In this document: piece after piece, positions 28,250-36,806 of the stretch
How positions within the stretch are numbered: position 1 is the stretch's first letter
Layout of the letters: the number at the start of each line of letters is the position of its first letter
From: Sphingomonas panacisoli
Lineage (GTDB): Bacteria > Pseudomonadota > Alphaproteobacteria > Sphingomonadales > Sphingomonadaceae
Reading direction: 5' to 3'
Assembly: GCF_007859635.1 (NCBI RefSeq)
Contig: NZ_CP042306.1
Location: 3,339,026 to 3,403,025, forward strand
Length of the DNA stretch: 64,000 nt
Made by a program: the position numbers and the translations under genes
Notes under the pieces: generated by a model
The model's input: the letters and a program-made list of their open reading frames with translations, nothing else
Database searches by the model: none
Told to the model about the DNA's origin: nothing

Positions 28250-28831
28250 TCACAAATCCTTCGCGCCGATCTGACCCACCGTCACCGTCGGCTCGAACGC
28301 CGCCATGTTGTCGAGCAGCGCCTCCAGCGTATCGGCGACGATCAGCAGTCCGACATGCTGCGGCCGGACGAATCCGACCTCGGCCATCTTGTCCCAGAAT
28401 TCGATCAGCCCGTCATAATAGCCGTCGAGGTTGAGCAGCCCGACCGGCTTGGCGTGATAGCCGATCTGCGCCCAGCTCAGCGCTTCCCACAATTCGTCCA
28501 TCGTCCCGGTGCCGCCGGGCAGGGTGACGAAGCCGTCAGACAGATCGGTGAACGCCTGCTTGCGCTGGTGCATCGTGCCGACGACCTGGAGATCGGTCAG
28601 CCCCTTGTGCGCGACTTCGGCGGCAACGAGCGCCTCCGGGATGATCCCGATCACTTCGCCGCCCGCAGCGAGCGCGGAGTCCGCCACCGCGCCCATCAGC
28701 CCGAGCCGCCCACCGCCATAGACGACACCGATTCCGCGCTCGGCGAGCGTGCGGCCGACATGGCGGGCGTTTTCGATGTAGCGCGGGTCGCTCGGACTGG
28801 CCGATCCGCAATAGACGGCGAGGCGTTTCAT
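28250..28831 (-). CDS. LOG-family nucleotide phosphoribohydrolase (TIGR00730)
   Basis: A 193-residue Rossmann-like protein of the LOG family, which releases a free base (for example a cytokinin or an adenine derivative) and ribose-5-phosphate from nucleoside monophosphates. The family motifs LAVYCGSASPSDPRY (4-18), VYGGGRLGLMGAVAD (about 38-52), and the diagnostic PGGTGTMDELWEAL (about 103-116) are all present. The second ATG (28831) is preferred because GGAGG is then 4-5 bases away. It sits within the carotenoid operon, between crtI and crtB. A biochemical link to pigments is not evident. Confidence 0.88.
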   Translation of the reverse strand: MKRLAVYCGSASPSDPRYIENARHVGRTLAERGIGVVYGGGRLGLMGAVADSALAAGGEVIGIIPEALVAAEVAHKGLTDLQVVGTMHQRKQAFTDLSDGFVTLPGGTGTMDELWEALSWAQIGYHAKPVGLLNLDGYYDGLIEFWDKMAEVGFVRPQHVGLLIVADTLEALLDNMAAFEPTVTVGQIGAKDL

Positions 28832-28834
28832 CAT

Positions 28835-28981
28835 TCCTCCCCATCGCAGATGGGGAGGGGGACCGCGAAGCGGTGGAGGGGCGTGAGCGCAGCGAGCGTG
28901 GCACTATCCTCGCCGCTGCGCGGCTGCGGCCCCTCCGTCAGCGCTGCGCGCTGCCACCTCCCCAAGCTCGCTTGGGGAGGA
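28835..28981. repeat. Palindromic dispersed-type repeat (LOG/crtI junction)
   Basis: Two arms, 28835-28882 and 28929-28981, are related by inverted complementarity: both carry a CTCCCCA...TGGGGAG hairpin at their outer end and a GGAGGGGC/GCCCCTCC motif at the inner end, with a 46-base centre. The outer arm contributes GGAGGA immediately before the LOG start codon. The arms diverge enough to look like an old inverted-repeat element of the kind widely scattered in sphingomonads. Confidence 0.75.
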
Positions 28982-28997
28982 TGTGGGATCGTCGCCA

Positions 28998-30473
28998 TCA
29001 TTTCTTCTCCAGCATCAACCGCGCCGTCGCCTTGGCACTTCCCACTACCCCGGGAATCCCCGCGCCGGGATGCGTGCCCGCACCGACGAAATACAGGTTG
29101 GAGATATGCGGATCGCAATTGTGGACGCGGAAATAGGCGCTTTGCATCAGGGTAGGCTCGAGGCTGAACGCGCTGCCCAGATGCGCGTTCAGATCGTGTG
29201 CGAAATCGCTGGGGGCATAGCTGAACTTCGTCACGATCCGATCGTGGATGTCGGGGATCAGCCGCCGCCCGACCTCGTCGAGGATGCGCTGTTCCAGCAC
29301 CGGCGCGACCTCGTCCCAATCGACCGGAAACTTGCCCATGTGGGGCACCGGCGCCAGCGCGTAGAAGGTCGAATGACCCTCGGGCGCAAGGCTCGGGTCG
29401 GTCACCGTCGGGTGGTGGAGGTAGAGCGAGAAATCCTCCGCCAGCACGCCGTGATCGTAAATGTCGGCGAGCAATTCCTTATAGCGCGGGCCGAACAGGA
29501 TCATGTGGTGCGGGATGCCCGGCCACGTCCCCTTGACCCCGAAATGGACGAGGAAGAGCGAGGGCGACCAGCTCTTCTTCGCCAACCCGCGCACGGTGCG
29601 TTGCGCGCTCCGCGACCCGCTCAGCAGGTCGCGATACGAGTGCATTACGTCGGCATTGGTCGCGACCGCTTCCGCTTCGCCGCGCCAGCCGCTTTGCGTA
29701 ACGACCCCGGTCGCGCGGTCGCCGAGCGTCTCGATGCTCGTCACCGGATCGCCGAGCCGGATCGTCCCGCCGAGCCGTTCGAACAACGCCGCCATCCCCG
29801 CGACCAGCCGGTTGGTCCCTCCTCGCGCGAACCAAACGCCGCCATCCTTTTCGAGCTTGTGGATCAGCGCGTAGATCGAACTCGTCGTGAAGGGATTGCC
29901 GCCGACGAGGAGCGTGTGGAAGCTCAGCGCCTGGCGCAATTTCTCGTTCTTCACGTAGCTGGCGACGATCGAATAGACCGACCGCCACGCCTGGTACCGC
30001 ATCAGCGCGGGCGCGGCCTTGATCATCTGACCGAAATCGAGAAACGCGGTGGTGCCGAGCTTTTCGTACCCCTCGTGATAGACGCCCGCCGAATAGTCCA
30101 GGAACCGCTGATATCCGGTCACGTCGTCGGTGCTCAGCCGCGCGATCTCCGCGCGCAATTGCGCCTCGTCGTTCGAATAATCGAAATTCGTCCCGTCGCG
30201 CCAGTTGAGCCGATAAAACGGCATCACCGGCATCAGCTCGACGTCGTCGGAGATGTCGCGCCCGGACAGCTTCCACAATTCGTTGAGCGCGGCGGGATCG
30301 GTGATGACGGTCGGCCCGGCGTCGAACGTGAAGCCGTCGCGTTCCCAGAAATACGCGCGCCCGCCGGGCTTGTCGCGCGCCTCGACGATCGTCGTCGCGA
30401 CGCCCGCCGATTGCAGCCGGATGCCCAGCGCCAGCCCGCCGAACCCGGCGCCGACGACGATCGCCGACTTCAT
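28998..30473 (-). CDS. crtI: Phytoene desaturase
   Basis: Introduces four double bonds into phytoene to form lycopene, an FAD-dependent membrane-associated step. The product is 491 residues from ATG 30473; a TTG two codons earlier is an alternative. The N-terminal FAD loop is SAIVVGAGFGGLALGIRL, followed by FTFDAGPTVITDP; the C-terminal bacterial-type CrtI signature is NLYFVGAGTHPGAGIPGVV. It follows crtY after a palindromic repeat (30493-30568) and precedes another repeat at 28835. Part of a full lycopene-to-beta-carotene set with crtB and crtY. Confidence 0.96.
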   Translation of the reverse strand: MKSAIVVGAGFGGLALGIRLQSAGVATTIVEARDKPGGRAYFWERDGFTFDAGPTVITDPAALNELWKLSGRDISDDVELMPVMPFYRLNWRDGTNFDYSNDEAQLRAEIARLSTDDVTGYQRFLDYSAGVYHEGYEKLGTTAFLDFGQMIKAAPALMRYQAWRSVYSIVASYVKNEKLRQALSFHTLLVGGNPFTTSSIYALIHKLEKDGGVWFARGGTNRLVAGMAALFERLGGTIRLGDPVTSIETLGDRATGVVTQSGWRGEAEAVATNADVMHSYRDLLSGSRSAQRTVRGLAKKSWSPSLFLVHFGVKGTWPGIPHHMILFGPRYKELLADIYDHGVLAEDFSLYLHHPTVTDPSLAPEGHSTFYALAPVPHMGKFPVDWDEVAPVLEQRILDEVGRRLIPDIHDRIVTKFSYAPSDFAHDLNAHLGSAFSLEPTLMQSAYFRVHNCDPHISNLYFVGAGTHPGAGIPGVVGSAKATARLMLEKK

Positions 30474-30492
30474 CGGCAATTCTCGATAACCA

Positions 30493-30568
30493 GTGCTCCG
30501 GCGCAGGCCGGAGCGTTGGCAGGCTCGCGCATCGCTCGCGGCCAGAGCTCCGGCCTGCGCCGGAGCAC
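30493..30568. repeat. Palindromic repeat, 22-bp perfect arms (crtI/crtY)
   Basis: GTGCTCCGGCGCAGGCCGGAGC-type 22-bp arm at 30493-30514 is the exact reverse complement of 30547-30568, with a 32-base spacer. It is a second copy of the repeat at 28154-28233: the arms match, while the centres (…TTGGC…GCTCGC) differ more. It sits between the crtY stop and the crtI start. Confidence 0.9.
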
Positions 30569-30582
30569 AGAAAGTGCGGACT

Positions 30583-31737
30583 TCATCGCGTGCCTCGAAT
30601 GGCCGCCAGCGCGCGGCCGACCGGGACCGGCGGCTTGCCCATCAGGATCCGCGCCTTGTCCGTCATCGTCGATCGCCCGGCATAGAAGCGGCCTATAAGC
30701 GCGGGGTTCAGGCGATAAAAGCGCTCAAGGATACGGTAACGCTCTTCCGGTTCGGCGGCGCGGAACAGCATGGCGTCGAGCATGCGGTAGAAGCCGCGCT
30801 GGTCCCAGGCGCGCTTGGCCGTGCCGTGGGTGAGGTCGTGGAGCGCCTCGCTCGACAGGTCGGTCGCAGAGGCGATGGCGGCCGCGAGGCGGATCGCATC
30901 GGGCAGCGAATAGCCGGTCGTCGGATGGAACAGCCCGGCGCGCAGGCCCGCTTTGGCGACGTTCACGCCATTGCCGCGCCAGAACGCGTCGAAATCGCCG
31001 CCGATCGCGACCGGCAAAGCGCCGACTTCCTCGCGCGCCACGCTTTCGACCCGCCATCCTCTCTTGGCCGCATAGGCATCGATCCGCTTCGTCAGCGCGG
31101 CACGGTCGATATCGGGCGTGTCGCTGTAATAGGTGTCCTCGACGAACATCCGCGTTTCCGCGAACGGCAGGCAATAGACGAAGCGATAGCCGTCGATCTG
31201 TTCGACCGTGGCGTCCATCACCATCGGCCGCTCGATCCCGTGCGGTGCGGCCAGCACGAGTTCGCGCCCGACGAATTTCTGCCAGCCGAGGTCCAGCATC
31301 GCCATGTCGGCCGCGCCGCGGGCGTCGATCACGCCGCCAGCCTCGACGCGGTCCCCGCTCGCCAGCACGACTGCCCCCGGACCCACGCCGATCGCTTTTT
31401 CAACGATCAGTTGGCCGGGGGCGAGAGCCGCCGCAACGACGTCGGCAAACCGTTCGGACTCGATCGAATAATAGCTTTCGCCGAGCGTCCGGCGATGTGC
31501 GGGGAATGCCACGTCGTAGCCGGGCCAGCGATACGATACGAGCGACGCGGCGAGCCAGCGGTCGGCCTCGACCACGTCGCTCGAAAAGAACGACCAGACA
31601 TGTTCGCCGCCGATCGCGCCGGGTTCGATCAACCGGATGTCGACGTCAGGGCGCTTCGTCTTGAGCGCAAGCGCGATCAGTCCGCCGGCGAGCCCGCCGC
31701 CGACGATCGCCACGTCGCACTGGATGATCGCGGGCAT
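30583..31737 (-). CDS. crtY: Lycopene beta-cyclase CrtY
   Basis: Closes beta-ionone rings on lycopene to give beta-carotene. The 384-residue protein begins with the dinucleotide loop CDVAIVGGGLAGGLIALAL (7-25), then RLIEPGAIGGEHVWSFF, the family's GGxHxW segment, and VIDARGAADM. C-terminal VAKAGLRAGLFHPTTGYSLPDA is the conserved crtY region. It is the first gene of the leftward carotenoid operon and is divergent from the DUF2585 gene. Start at 31737 (MPAIIQCDVAIVG) is directly before the FAD loop. Confidence 0.95.
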   Translation of the reverse strand: MPAIIQCDVAIVGGGLAGGLIALALKTKRPDVDIRLIEPGAIGGEHVWSFFSSDVVEADRWLAASLVSYRWPGYDVAFPAHRRTLGESYYSIESERFADVVAAALAPGQLIVEKAIGVGPGAVVLASGDRVEAGGVIDARGAADMAMLDLGWQKFVGRELVLAAPHGIERPMVMDATVEQIDGYRFVYCLPFAETRMFVEDTYYSDTPDIDRAALTKRIDAYAAKRGWRVESVAREEVGALPVAIGGDFDAFWRGNGVNVAKAGLRAGLFHPTTGYSLPDAIRLAAAIASATDLSSEALHDLTHGTAKRAWDQRGFYRMLDAMLFRAAEPEERYRILERFYRLNPALIGRFYAGRSTMTDKARILMGKPPVPVGRALAAIRGTR

Positions 31738-31811
31738 CGGGGTGCGCTACTCGAATGTGCGCCGAGCGCAAACCCTTGGCGACCGTGCGCATCGCGGCTA
31801 GCCTGCCCGGC

Positions 31812-32390
31812 ATGATGAGGGGGCCCATCACCGTCGACCGCCGCGCGACGATCGCCGCGATCGCGCTCGTGCTCGTCTATTTCGCGATCGAGTTGAGTTG
31901 GCACCGCCCGCCGATCTGTCCGTGCGGAACGGTCAAGTTGTGGACCGGCGCGGTCTGGAGCGCCGAGAACAGTCAGCAGATTTCGGACTGGTATTCGCTC
32001 AGCCACATCATCCATGGCTTCCTGTTCTACGGCGCGGCCTGGCTGATCCTGCCCGGCCGCGCGCGGCTGTGGGCGCTGCCGTTCGCGGTGGCGATCGAGG
32101 GGAGCTGGGAGCTGCTCGAGAACTCGCCGATCATCATCGACCGCTATCGCGCGGCGACCGCGGCGGTCGGCTATTCGGGCGATTCGATCCTCAATTCGAT
32201 GTCGGACATCGGGATGATGGTGATCGGTTTCGCGCTCGCGCGCCGCTTGCCGGTATGGTGGACGGTCGGCATCGCGATCTTCTTCGAACTGCTCGCGCTG
32301 GCGGTGATCCGCGACAATCTGACGCTCAACGTGCTGATGCTGACCTACCCGATCGAGTCGATCCGAGTGTGGCAAGCTGCAGGCGCATAG
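31812..32390 (+). CDS. DUF2585-family membrane protein
   Basis: A 192-residue protein with five predicted membrane helices, matching the DUF2585 (UPF0314) pattern: IELSWHRPPICPCGTVKLWTG, NSQQISDWYSLSHIIHGFLF, WELLENSPIIIDRYR and GDSILNSMSDIGMMVIGF. The conserved cysteines in CPCG and histidines in SHIIHG are typical. Function is unknown; homologues are common in alphaproteobacteria. The ATG at 31812 is preferred to an in-frame upstream start within the crtY promoter region. Confidence 0.88.
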   Translation: MMRGPITVDRRATIAAIALVLVYFAIELSWHRPPICPCGTVKLWTGAVWSAENSQQISDWYSLSHIIHGFLFYGAAWLILPGRARLWALPFAVAIEGSWELLENSPIIIDRYRAATAAVGYSGDSILNSMSDIGMMVIGFALARRLPVWWTVGIAIFFELLALAVIRDNLTLNVLMLTYPIESIRVWQAAGA

Positions 32391-32497
32391 TTATCGTGCC
32401 GGATCGGGACAGGGTGCGGTCCACCACTGACAAAACGCCCCGACACTGCTAACGCGCCGTTAACAGGACTTGAGTCGCCGACGGGCGAGGGGACCAG

Positions 32498-33100
32498 ATG
32501 AAGCGTATCGTGTTGGGGGCAGCGGCTTTTCTCGCCGCGACGTTGAGCGCACCGGCTTTCGCTGCGGTGTCGGTCGATGGCGTGTGCGCGGACGATCTGG
32601 TGCTGACCGCGGGATCGTCGCTGGCCGGCTGCTCGGACCGTTCCGACAGCGATGTGCTCGACACCGTGCGCGATCCCGAACTCAACGCCGCGCTGGCGAA
32701 ATTGGGCTACGACGGACCCGCCGTCACCTATCGCGGGCTGCCCGGCACCGCGTTCCTCGGATCGCTCAACGGCGCCCACACGCTCAATCTGCCGAACGCG
32801 TTCAACGGCACGGTCTATCTCGGCGTCGAATATGACGACGGCAAGGGCAATGCGGGCAAGTCGATGCGGATCTACAAGATCGCGGCGTCGGACCTCGACA
32901 AGATCACGCTCAACCGCGGCGCCGGGCAGAATGCCGTAGTGCTCGCCACCGTGCCCGGCCGCCTTCCCGAAGCGGCGACCTGGGGCATGCTCCTGCTCGG
33001 CTTCGGCGCGGTCGGCTTCGCGTTGCGCAAGGCCAAGGCGCTGTCGGACGCGCGGTTCGAGGAAAAGATCAAGCGCCTCGCCGCGGGCGAGAACGCCTGA
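32498..33100 (+). CDS. PEPxxW-CTERM sorting-signal protein
   Basis: A 200-residue exported protein with a signal peptide (MKRIVLGAAAFLAATLSAPAFAA) and a C-terminal exosortase-type signal: PEAATWGMLLLGFGAVGFALRKAK (about 159-182), made of a PExxxW motif, a hydrophobic helix and a basic cluster. That is the alphaproteobacterial PEPxxWA variant. The middle domain is beta-rich with no recognised family. Unusually, about 18 charged residues (ending KIKRLAAGENA) follow the basic cluster. Such proteins are normally handled by an exosortase encoded elsewhere; none is in this window. Confidence 0.8.
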   Translation: MKRIVLGAAAFLAATLSAPAFAAVSVDGVCADDLVLTAGSSLAGCSDRSDSDVLDTVRDPELNAALAKLGYDGPAVTYRGLPGTAFLGSLNGAHTLNLPNAFNGTVYLGVEYDDGKGNAGKSMRIYKIAASDLDKITLNRGAGQNAVVLATVPGRLPEAATWGMLLLGFGAVGFALRKAKALSDARFEEKIKRLAAGENA

Positions 33101-33120
33101 CCGTCATCCGCTAGCGTCGC

Positions 33121-33489
33121 TCACCATTGCGGCTTGAGCCCGCAATAGCGGTAGCTCGTGCCGGCCATGCTGAATTGCGTCGGGCTGGCGATCTTGAGCA
33201 CGGTCGGCCCGCCCTCGATCGCGTCGCCGCTCTGATTGTCCTTGCACACGTCGGTGATCGTGTAGGTCGTACCCTGGTGCGTCATCTTCTTGATCGTGCA
33301 CGATGCCTGCGCGACGCCGATCGAGCTCTTGCCGCCCCAGTAGTTGACCATCTCGGCATTCGACGCGCCTTTGCAGGCGCGGCCGACCGGCACGTATATT
33401 CCCTGCTTCAACGGCAGCATGTCGATGGCGGCGGCCGCTCCGACCGACACCATCCAGATCGCCACGACGGCCAGACGCGCGCTCGACAT
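33121..33489 (-). CDS. Small exported cysteine-containing protein
   Basis: A 122-residue protein starting MSSARLAVVAIWMVSVGAAAA, a clear signal peptide; the ATG follows GGGGGAG and GAGG sites. Four cysteines (ACKGAS, SCTIKK, VCKDNQ, YCGLKP) suggest two disulfides. The repeat of KQGIYV...CTIKK...TDVCKDN resembles small periplasmic 'DUF-like' inhibitor or lectin-fold proteins, but I do not assign a family. It is convergent with the PEP-CTERM gene with a 20-bp gap. Confidence 0.7.
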   Translation of the reverse strand: MSSARLAVVAIWMVSVGAAAAIDMLPLKQGIYVPVGRACKGASNAEMVNYWGGKSSIGVAQASCTIKKMTHQGTTYTITDVCKDNQSGDAIEGGPTVLKIASPTQFSMAGTSYRYCGLKPQW

Positions 33490-33596
33490 CCTCGATCTCC
33501 CCCAAGCGGCCGACTCGCGGCCGAGACGCGGAGGGTGACATATCGGCGCACCTGCGGGGAGTCGCTTTGACGGGCGCGGACTCGTAGGATGACTGC

Positions 33597-34382
33597 GTGA
33601 CCGCAACCGTCGCCATCCTGCTGTCCGCCGCCGCGATGACTTTGATCGTCGGGCTGCGCTATCTCGCCAGTTCGGGCGCGTTCGCGCTGGCGACGCGCGC
33701 GGTGCGGCCGGGGCTGTATACCGGACTCGATGCGCAGATCCGGCGCGAGATCGCCTGGAGCCTGGCCTCCGCCGCGATCTACGGCGTGCCGGCGGGGATC
33801 GTCGCCTGGGGATGGCAGAATCGCGGCTGGACCCGGATCTATACCGATCCGCACGCCTATCCGCTCTGGTATCTGCCGCTGTCGATCCTGCTCTATCTCG
33901 CCGCGCACGACACCTGGTTCTACTGGACGCATCGCTGGATGCACCGGCCCAAGCCGTTCCGCCTCGCGCACGCCGTCCACCACGCCAGCCGCCCGCCGAC
34001 CGCCTGGGCGGCGATGGCGTTCCACCCGGTCGAGGCGCTGACCGGGGCCGTGGTCATTCCGCTGCTGGTGTTCGTCATTCCAGTACATGTCGCCGCGCTC
34101 GGCTTGGTACTTGGAATCATGACGGTTATGGGTGTCACCAACCATATGGGGTGGGAGGTTTTCCCCCGGTTCATGTGGCGCGGGGCAATGGGCGGATGGC
34201 TGATCACCGCCAGCCATCATCAGCGGCATCATGCCGAATACAGGTGCAATTATGGGCTCTATTTTCGCTTCTGGGATCGCCTCTGCGGCACCGACCGGGG
34301 GGTCGGCGGATTCGATCCGGCGCCGCGCCGGGCTCGTGCTGCTGGCGGCGATGCTCCCGGCGAACGGCGCGCCGACGACTAA
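33597..34382 (+). CDS. Candidate carotenoid hydroxylase (FA-hydroxylase superfamily)
   Basis: A 261-residue membrane di-iron hydroxylase-family protein starting with GTG at 33597 behind AGGA. Histidine clusters HRWMH (about 116-120), HAVHHASR and HHQRHHAEYRCNYG (about 205-218) match the sterol desaturase/beta-carotene hydroxylase superfamily. Its size and the opening RYLASSGAFALATRAVRPGLY resemble CrtG-type 2,2'-hydroxylases, which together with CrtZ make nostoxanthin in sphingomonads. It lies 2 kb from crtY. CrtZ itself is not in the window. The last 130 bp also encode the start of the next gene. Superfamily is secure; the specific enzyme is a guess. Confidence 0.65.
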   Translation: MTATVAILLSAAAMTLIVGLRYLASSGAFALATRAVRPGLYTGLDAQIRREIAWSLASAAIYGVPAGIVAWGWQNRGWTRIYTDPHAYPLWYLPLSILLYLAAHDTWFYWTHRWMHRPKPFRLAHAVHHASRPPTAWAAMAFHPVEALTGAVVIPLLVFVIPVHVAALGLVLGIMTVMGVTNHMGWEVFPRFMWRGAMGGWLITASHHQRHHAEYRCNYGLYFRFWDRLCGTDRGVGGFDPAPRRARAAGGDAPGERRADD

Positions 34383-34743
34383 TCTCGACCTGTCGGTCAC
34401 CGGGCTGCGGTCGGCCAAGGGAATGATCCGCGTGTGCCTGACCGCCGATCCCGCCAACTTCCCGGGCTGCGTCGATGACAAGCGCGCCATCACCCGATCG
34501 GTCCCCGCGACGCAACGCGACATCCGGATCGTCGGTCTCGCACCGGGCAATTATGCCGCCGCGGTGATCCACGACGAGAATTCGAACGCCCGGCTCGATA
34601 CCTTCGCGGGCATCCCGCGCGAAGGGTTCGGCTTCTCGCGCAACCCGCGCATCGGGTTCGGCCCGCCGCGCTTTTCGGCGGCTGCTTTCGCGGTCGGCGG
34701 CGTTGCCGAAACGCAACAGGTGACGATGCGCTACATGTTCTGA
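34252..34743 (+). CDS. DUF2141 exported protein
   Basis: A DUF2141 protein of about 163 residues by this start. A hydrophobic export segment (RRRAGLVLLAAMLPANGA) begins at about residue 23, followed by the family pattern LDLSVTGLRSAKGMIRVCL, VGLAPGNYAAAVIHDENSNARLD and PREGFGFSRNPR, which covers the whole domain. The real start is uncertain: the region from 34252 to about 34320 is within the hydroxylase frame, and no good start codon lies directly before the signal peptide. ATG 34231 is a longer option. It is probably translationally coupled to the hydroxylase gene. Confidence 0.75.
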   Translation: MGSIFASGIASAAPTGGSADSIRRRAGLVLLAAMLPANGAPTTNLDLSVTGLRSAKGMIRVCLTADPANFPGCVDDKRAITRSVPATQRDIRIVGLAPGNYAAAVIHDENSNARLDTFAGIPREGFGFSRNPRIGFGPPRFSAAAFAVGGVAETQQVTMRYMF

Positions 34744-34810
34744 CGGAGCAAAAGCGCGCGGGCGGGCGTTGCGGCCACGTAACATCCTCGTTCGTCCGGA
34801 GTTTTTGCCT

Positions 34811-35677
34811 GTGCGCTGCGCTTTCGTCCTGTCCGCTTTCGCCCTTGCTCTCGCCGCCCTACCCGCCGCCGCCCAAGAGACGACGACACCCCCCGATGCA
34901 GGCGCGACCACGGCGGTGGCGGGCGGCGACAGCGTCACGATCGGTGCGGGTGGCGTGTACCTCAACGATTACGAGGGCTCGAACCACTACGTCTGGCGCA
35001 TCGCCCCCGGCGCGATCGGCACGGTCGGCGGGTTCAGCTTCAGCGTGGCGGGCAACCGCGCCTCGGTCGACCTGATCCCCAACAAGCCCGGGCCGACCTG
35101 GGACATCCAGGCCGGACCGATCGCCGTCGTCAACTTCAACCGGTCCAGCCTGAAGAGCATCGAGGATCCGCGCGTCCGCGCGCTCGGCAAGCGCTCCACC
35201 GCGATCGAAGCCGGCGGGTTCGTCGGACTCGGCAAGACCGGAGTGATCACCAGCGACTATGACCGGCTGTCGGTGTCGGTCAGCTATCGCAAGGGCGTGT
35301 CGGGCGCCCACCGCGCCGGGATCTGGACGCCGACGATCAACTATTTCACCCCGCTCAGCACCAAGGCCGCGGTCGGCGTGTTCGCCTCGGCCGACTATGC
35401 CGAACGCGGCTATGGCAAGGCCTATTTCGACGTCGATGCGGCGCAGAGCCTCGCCAGCGGCCTGCCCGTGTTCACGACGCGCAAGGGGTGGAAGGACTAT
35501 TCGGTCGGCGCCCTAGGTACGATCGCGCTGACGGGCGATTTGCTCCACGGCTTCAAGATCGTCGGCGGCGGCACCTATACCCGCATGCTCAACGATTTCG
35601 CCCGCTCGCCGTTGGTCTCGATCGCGGGTAGCCGCAATCAGTGGATCGGCGTCGTCGGCCTCGCCTACACGTTCTGA
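34811..35677 (+). CDS. MipA/OmpV-family outer-membrane protein
   Basis: A 288-residue protein with signal peptide VRCAFVLSAFALALAALPAAAQE from a GTG at 34811, 9 bases after GGAG. The mature part is a beta-barrel: PNKPGPTWDIQAGPIAVV, IEAGGFVGLGKTGVITSDYDRL, TPTINYFTPLSTKAAVGVF and the closing QWIGVVGLAYTF strand ending in Phe. This is the MipA/OmpV pattern; members scaffold murein hydrolases or act as porins. A TTG six bases upstream is the alternative start. Confidence 0.85.
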   Translation: MRCAFVLSAFALALAALPAAAQETTTPPDAGATTAVAGGDSVTIGAGGVYLNDYEGSNHYVWRIAPGAIGTVGGFSFSVAGNRASVDLIPNKPGPTWDIQAGPIAVVNFNRSSLKSIEDPRVRALGKRSTAIEAGGFVGLGKTGVITSDYDRLSVSVSYRKGVSGAHRAGIWTPTINYFTPLSTKAAVGVFASADYAERGYGKAYFDVDAAQSLASGLPVFTTRKGWKDYSVGALGTIALTGDLLHGFKIVGGGTYTRMLNDFARSPLVSIAGSRNQWIGVVGLAYTF

Positions 35678-35824
35678 ACGATCGGATCGCGCGACGGTCT
35701 GCGACAAATATCGGGTTGCCGTGCAGCCAAGGGGATGGTTAGCACGTATCTACCTTGATGCCGCCAGATTTCGGCACGAGAGGACTGCTAGACCCCCAAC
35801 GATTGCAGAAAAGGGAATCACGCG

Positions 35825-36784
35825 ATGGCCGAAGACCAGTTGCTCGAGGCGTTCGATTCGAGAGTCAAACGGCGTTCCGAACGGCGTGAATTCTTCAAGG
35901 CGGCGATCGGCGCCGCGGCGATCGGCGCCACCACGTTGGTCGTGACGCAGGAGGCGTTCGCGCAGACCGTCACAGATGCCGACATCCTGAATTTCGCGCT
36001 CAACCTCGAATATCTCGAAGCGCAATTCTACGCTTATGCGGCGGGCGGCGCGGGTCTCGCGGCGTCGTTGCTTGGGACCAGCCCGGGGGCGGTGACGGCA
36101 ACCAATGCGCGCCGAGTCGACAATCTCGATTCGGACCCGCTGGTGCGCGATTACGCCCGCGAAATCGCCGCCGACGAAGTGGCGCACGTCACCTTCCTGC
36201 GCGCTCAGCTCGGCACGACGGCGGTGGTGCAGCCCGCGATCGACATCAGCGCGACCGCGACCAGCCCTTTCTCCAACGCCGCGCGCGCGGCCGGCCTGAT
36301 CGGCGCCGGCGCGACGTTCGATCCTTATTCGTCGCCGGAGAATTTCCTGCTCGGCGCGTTCCTGTTCGAAGATGTCGGGGTGACCGCGTATAAGGGCGCG
36401 GCGCCGATGATCCTCAACCGCACCTATGTCGAAGCGGCGGCCGGGATCATGGCGGTCGAGGCGTATCACGCCGCGATCATCCGCACCGCGCTCTACGCAA
36501 AGGGCGTCGCGACACCGAGCCTGCGGACGTCGGCCGACGCGATCTCCAACGCGCGCGACAGCCTGGACGGGACGACCACCGACCTCGACCAGGGCATTTC
36601 GCCGACGACGATCAACGGCGGTGCGGCGTCCAACATCGCGCCGCTCGACGCGGACGGCCTCGCTTATGCGCGCAGCACCGGTCAGGTGCTCAATATCGTC
36701 TATCTCAACAATGCGGCGGTGACGTCGGGCGGGTTCTTCCCCGCCGGCGTCAACGGCAACATCAAAACCAGCGCCGCCAACTGA
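35825..36784 (+). CDS. Tat-exported ferritin-like domain protein
   Basis: A 319-residue protein with a twin-arginine signal ([18 protein letters not shown], about residues 17-34) ending near AFAQ. The mature part is a ferritin-like four-helix domain: [58 protein letters not shown] and [19 protein letters not shown], with the repeated Glu/His pairs that could bind two iron atoms. The family is related to stress and desiccation-associated proteins. It is followed 22 bp later by a paralogue, so the two form an operon ending in the terminator at 37847. Confidence 0.85.
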   Translation: MAEDQLLEAFDSRVKRRSERREFFKAAIGAAAIGATTLVVTQEAFAQTVTDADILNFALNLEYLEAQFYAYAAGGAGLAASLLGTSPGAVTATNARRVDNLDSDPLVRDYAREIAADEVAHVTFLRAQLGTTAVVQPAIDISATATSPFSNAARAAGLIGAGATFDPYSSPENFLLGAFLFEDVGVTAYKGAAPMILNRTYVEAAAGIMAVEAYHAAIIRTALYAKGVATPSLRTSADAISNARDSLDGTTTDLDQGISPTTINGGAASNIAPLDADGLAYARSTGQVLNIVYLNNAAVTSGGFFPAGVNGNIKTSAAN

Positions 36785-36806
36785 TCGCGAGCGAAAGGAG
36801 ATTATC

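Noticed and set aside
32440..32470. TAACG-CGC-CGTTA dyad upstream of the PEP-CTERM gene
   Set aside because: Only five bases per arm; expected by chance in GC-rich sequence.
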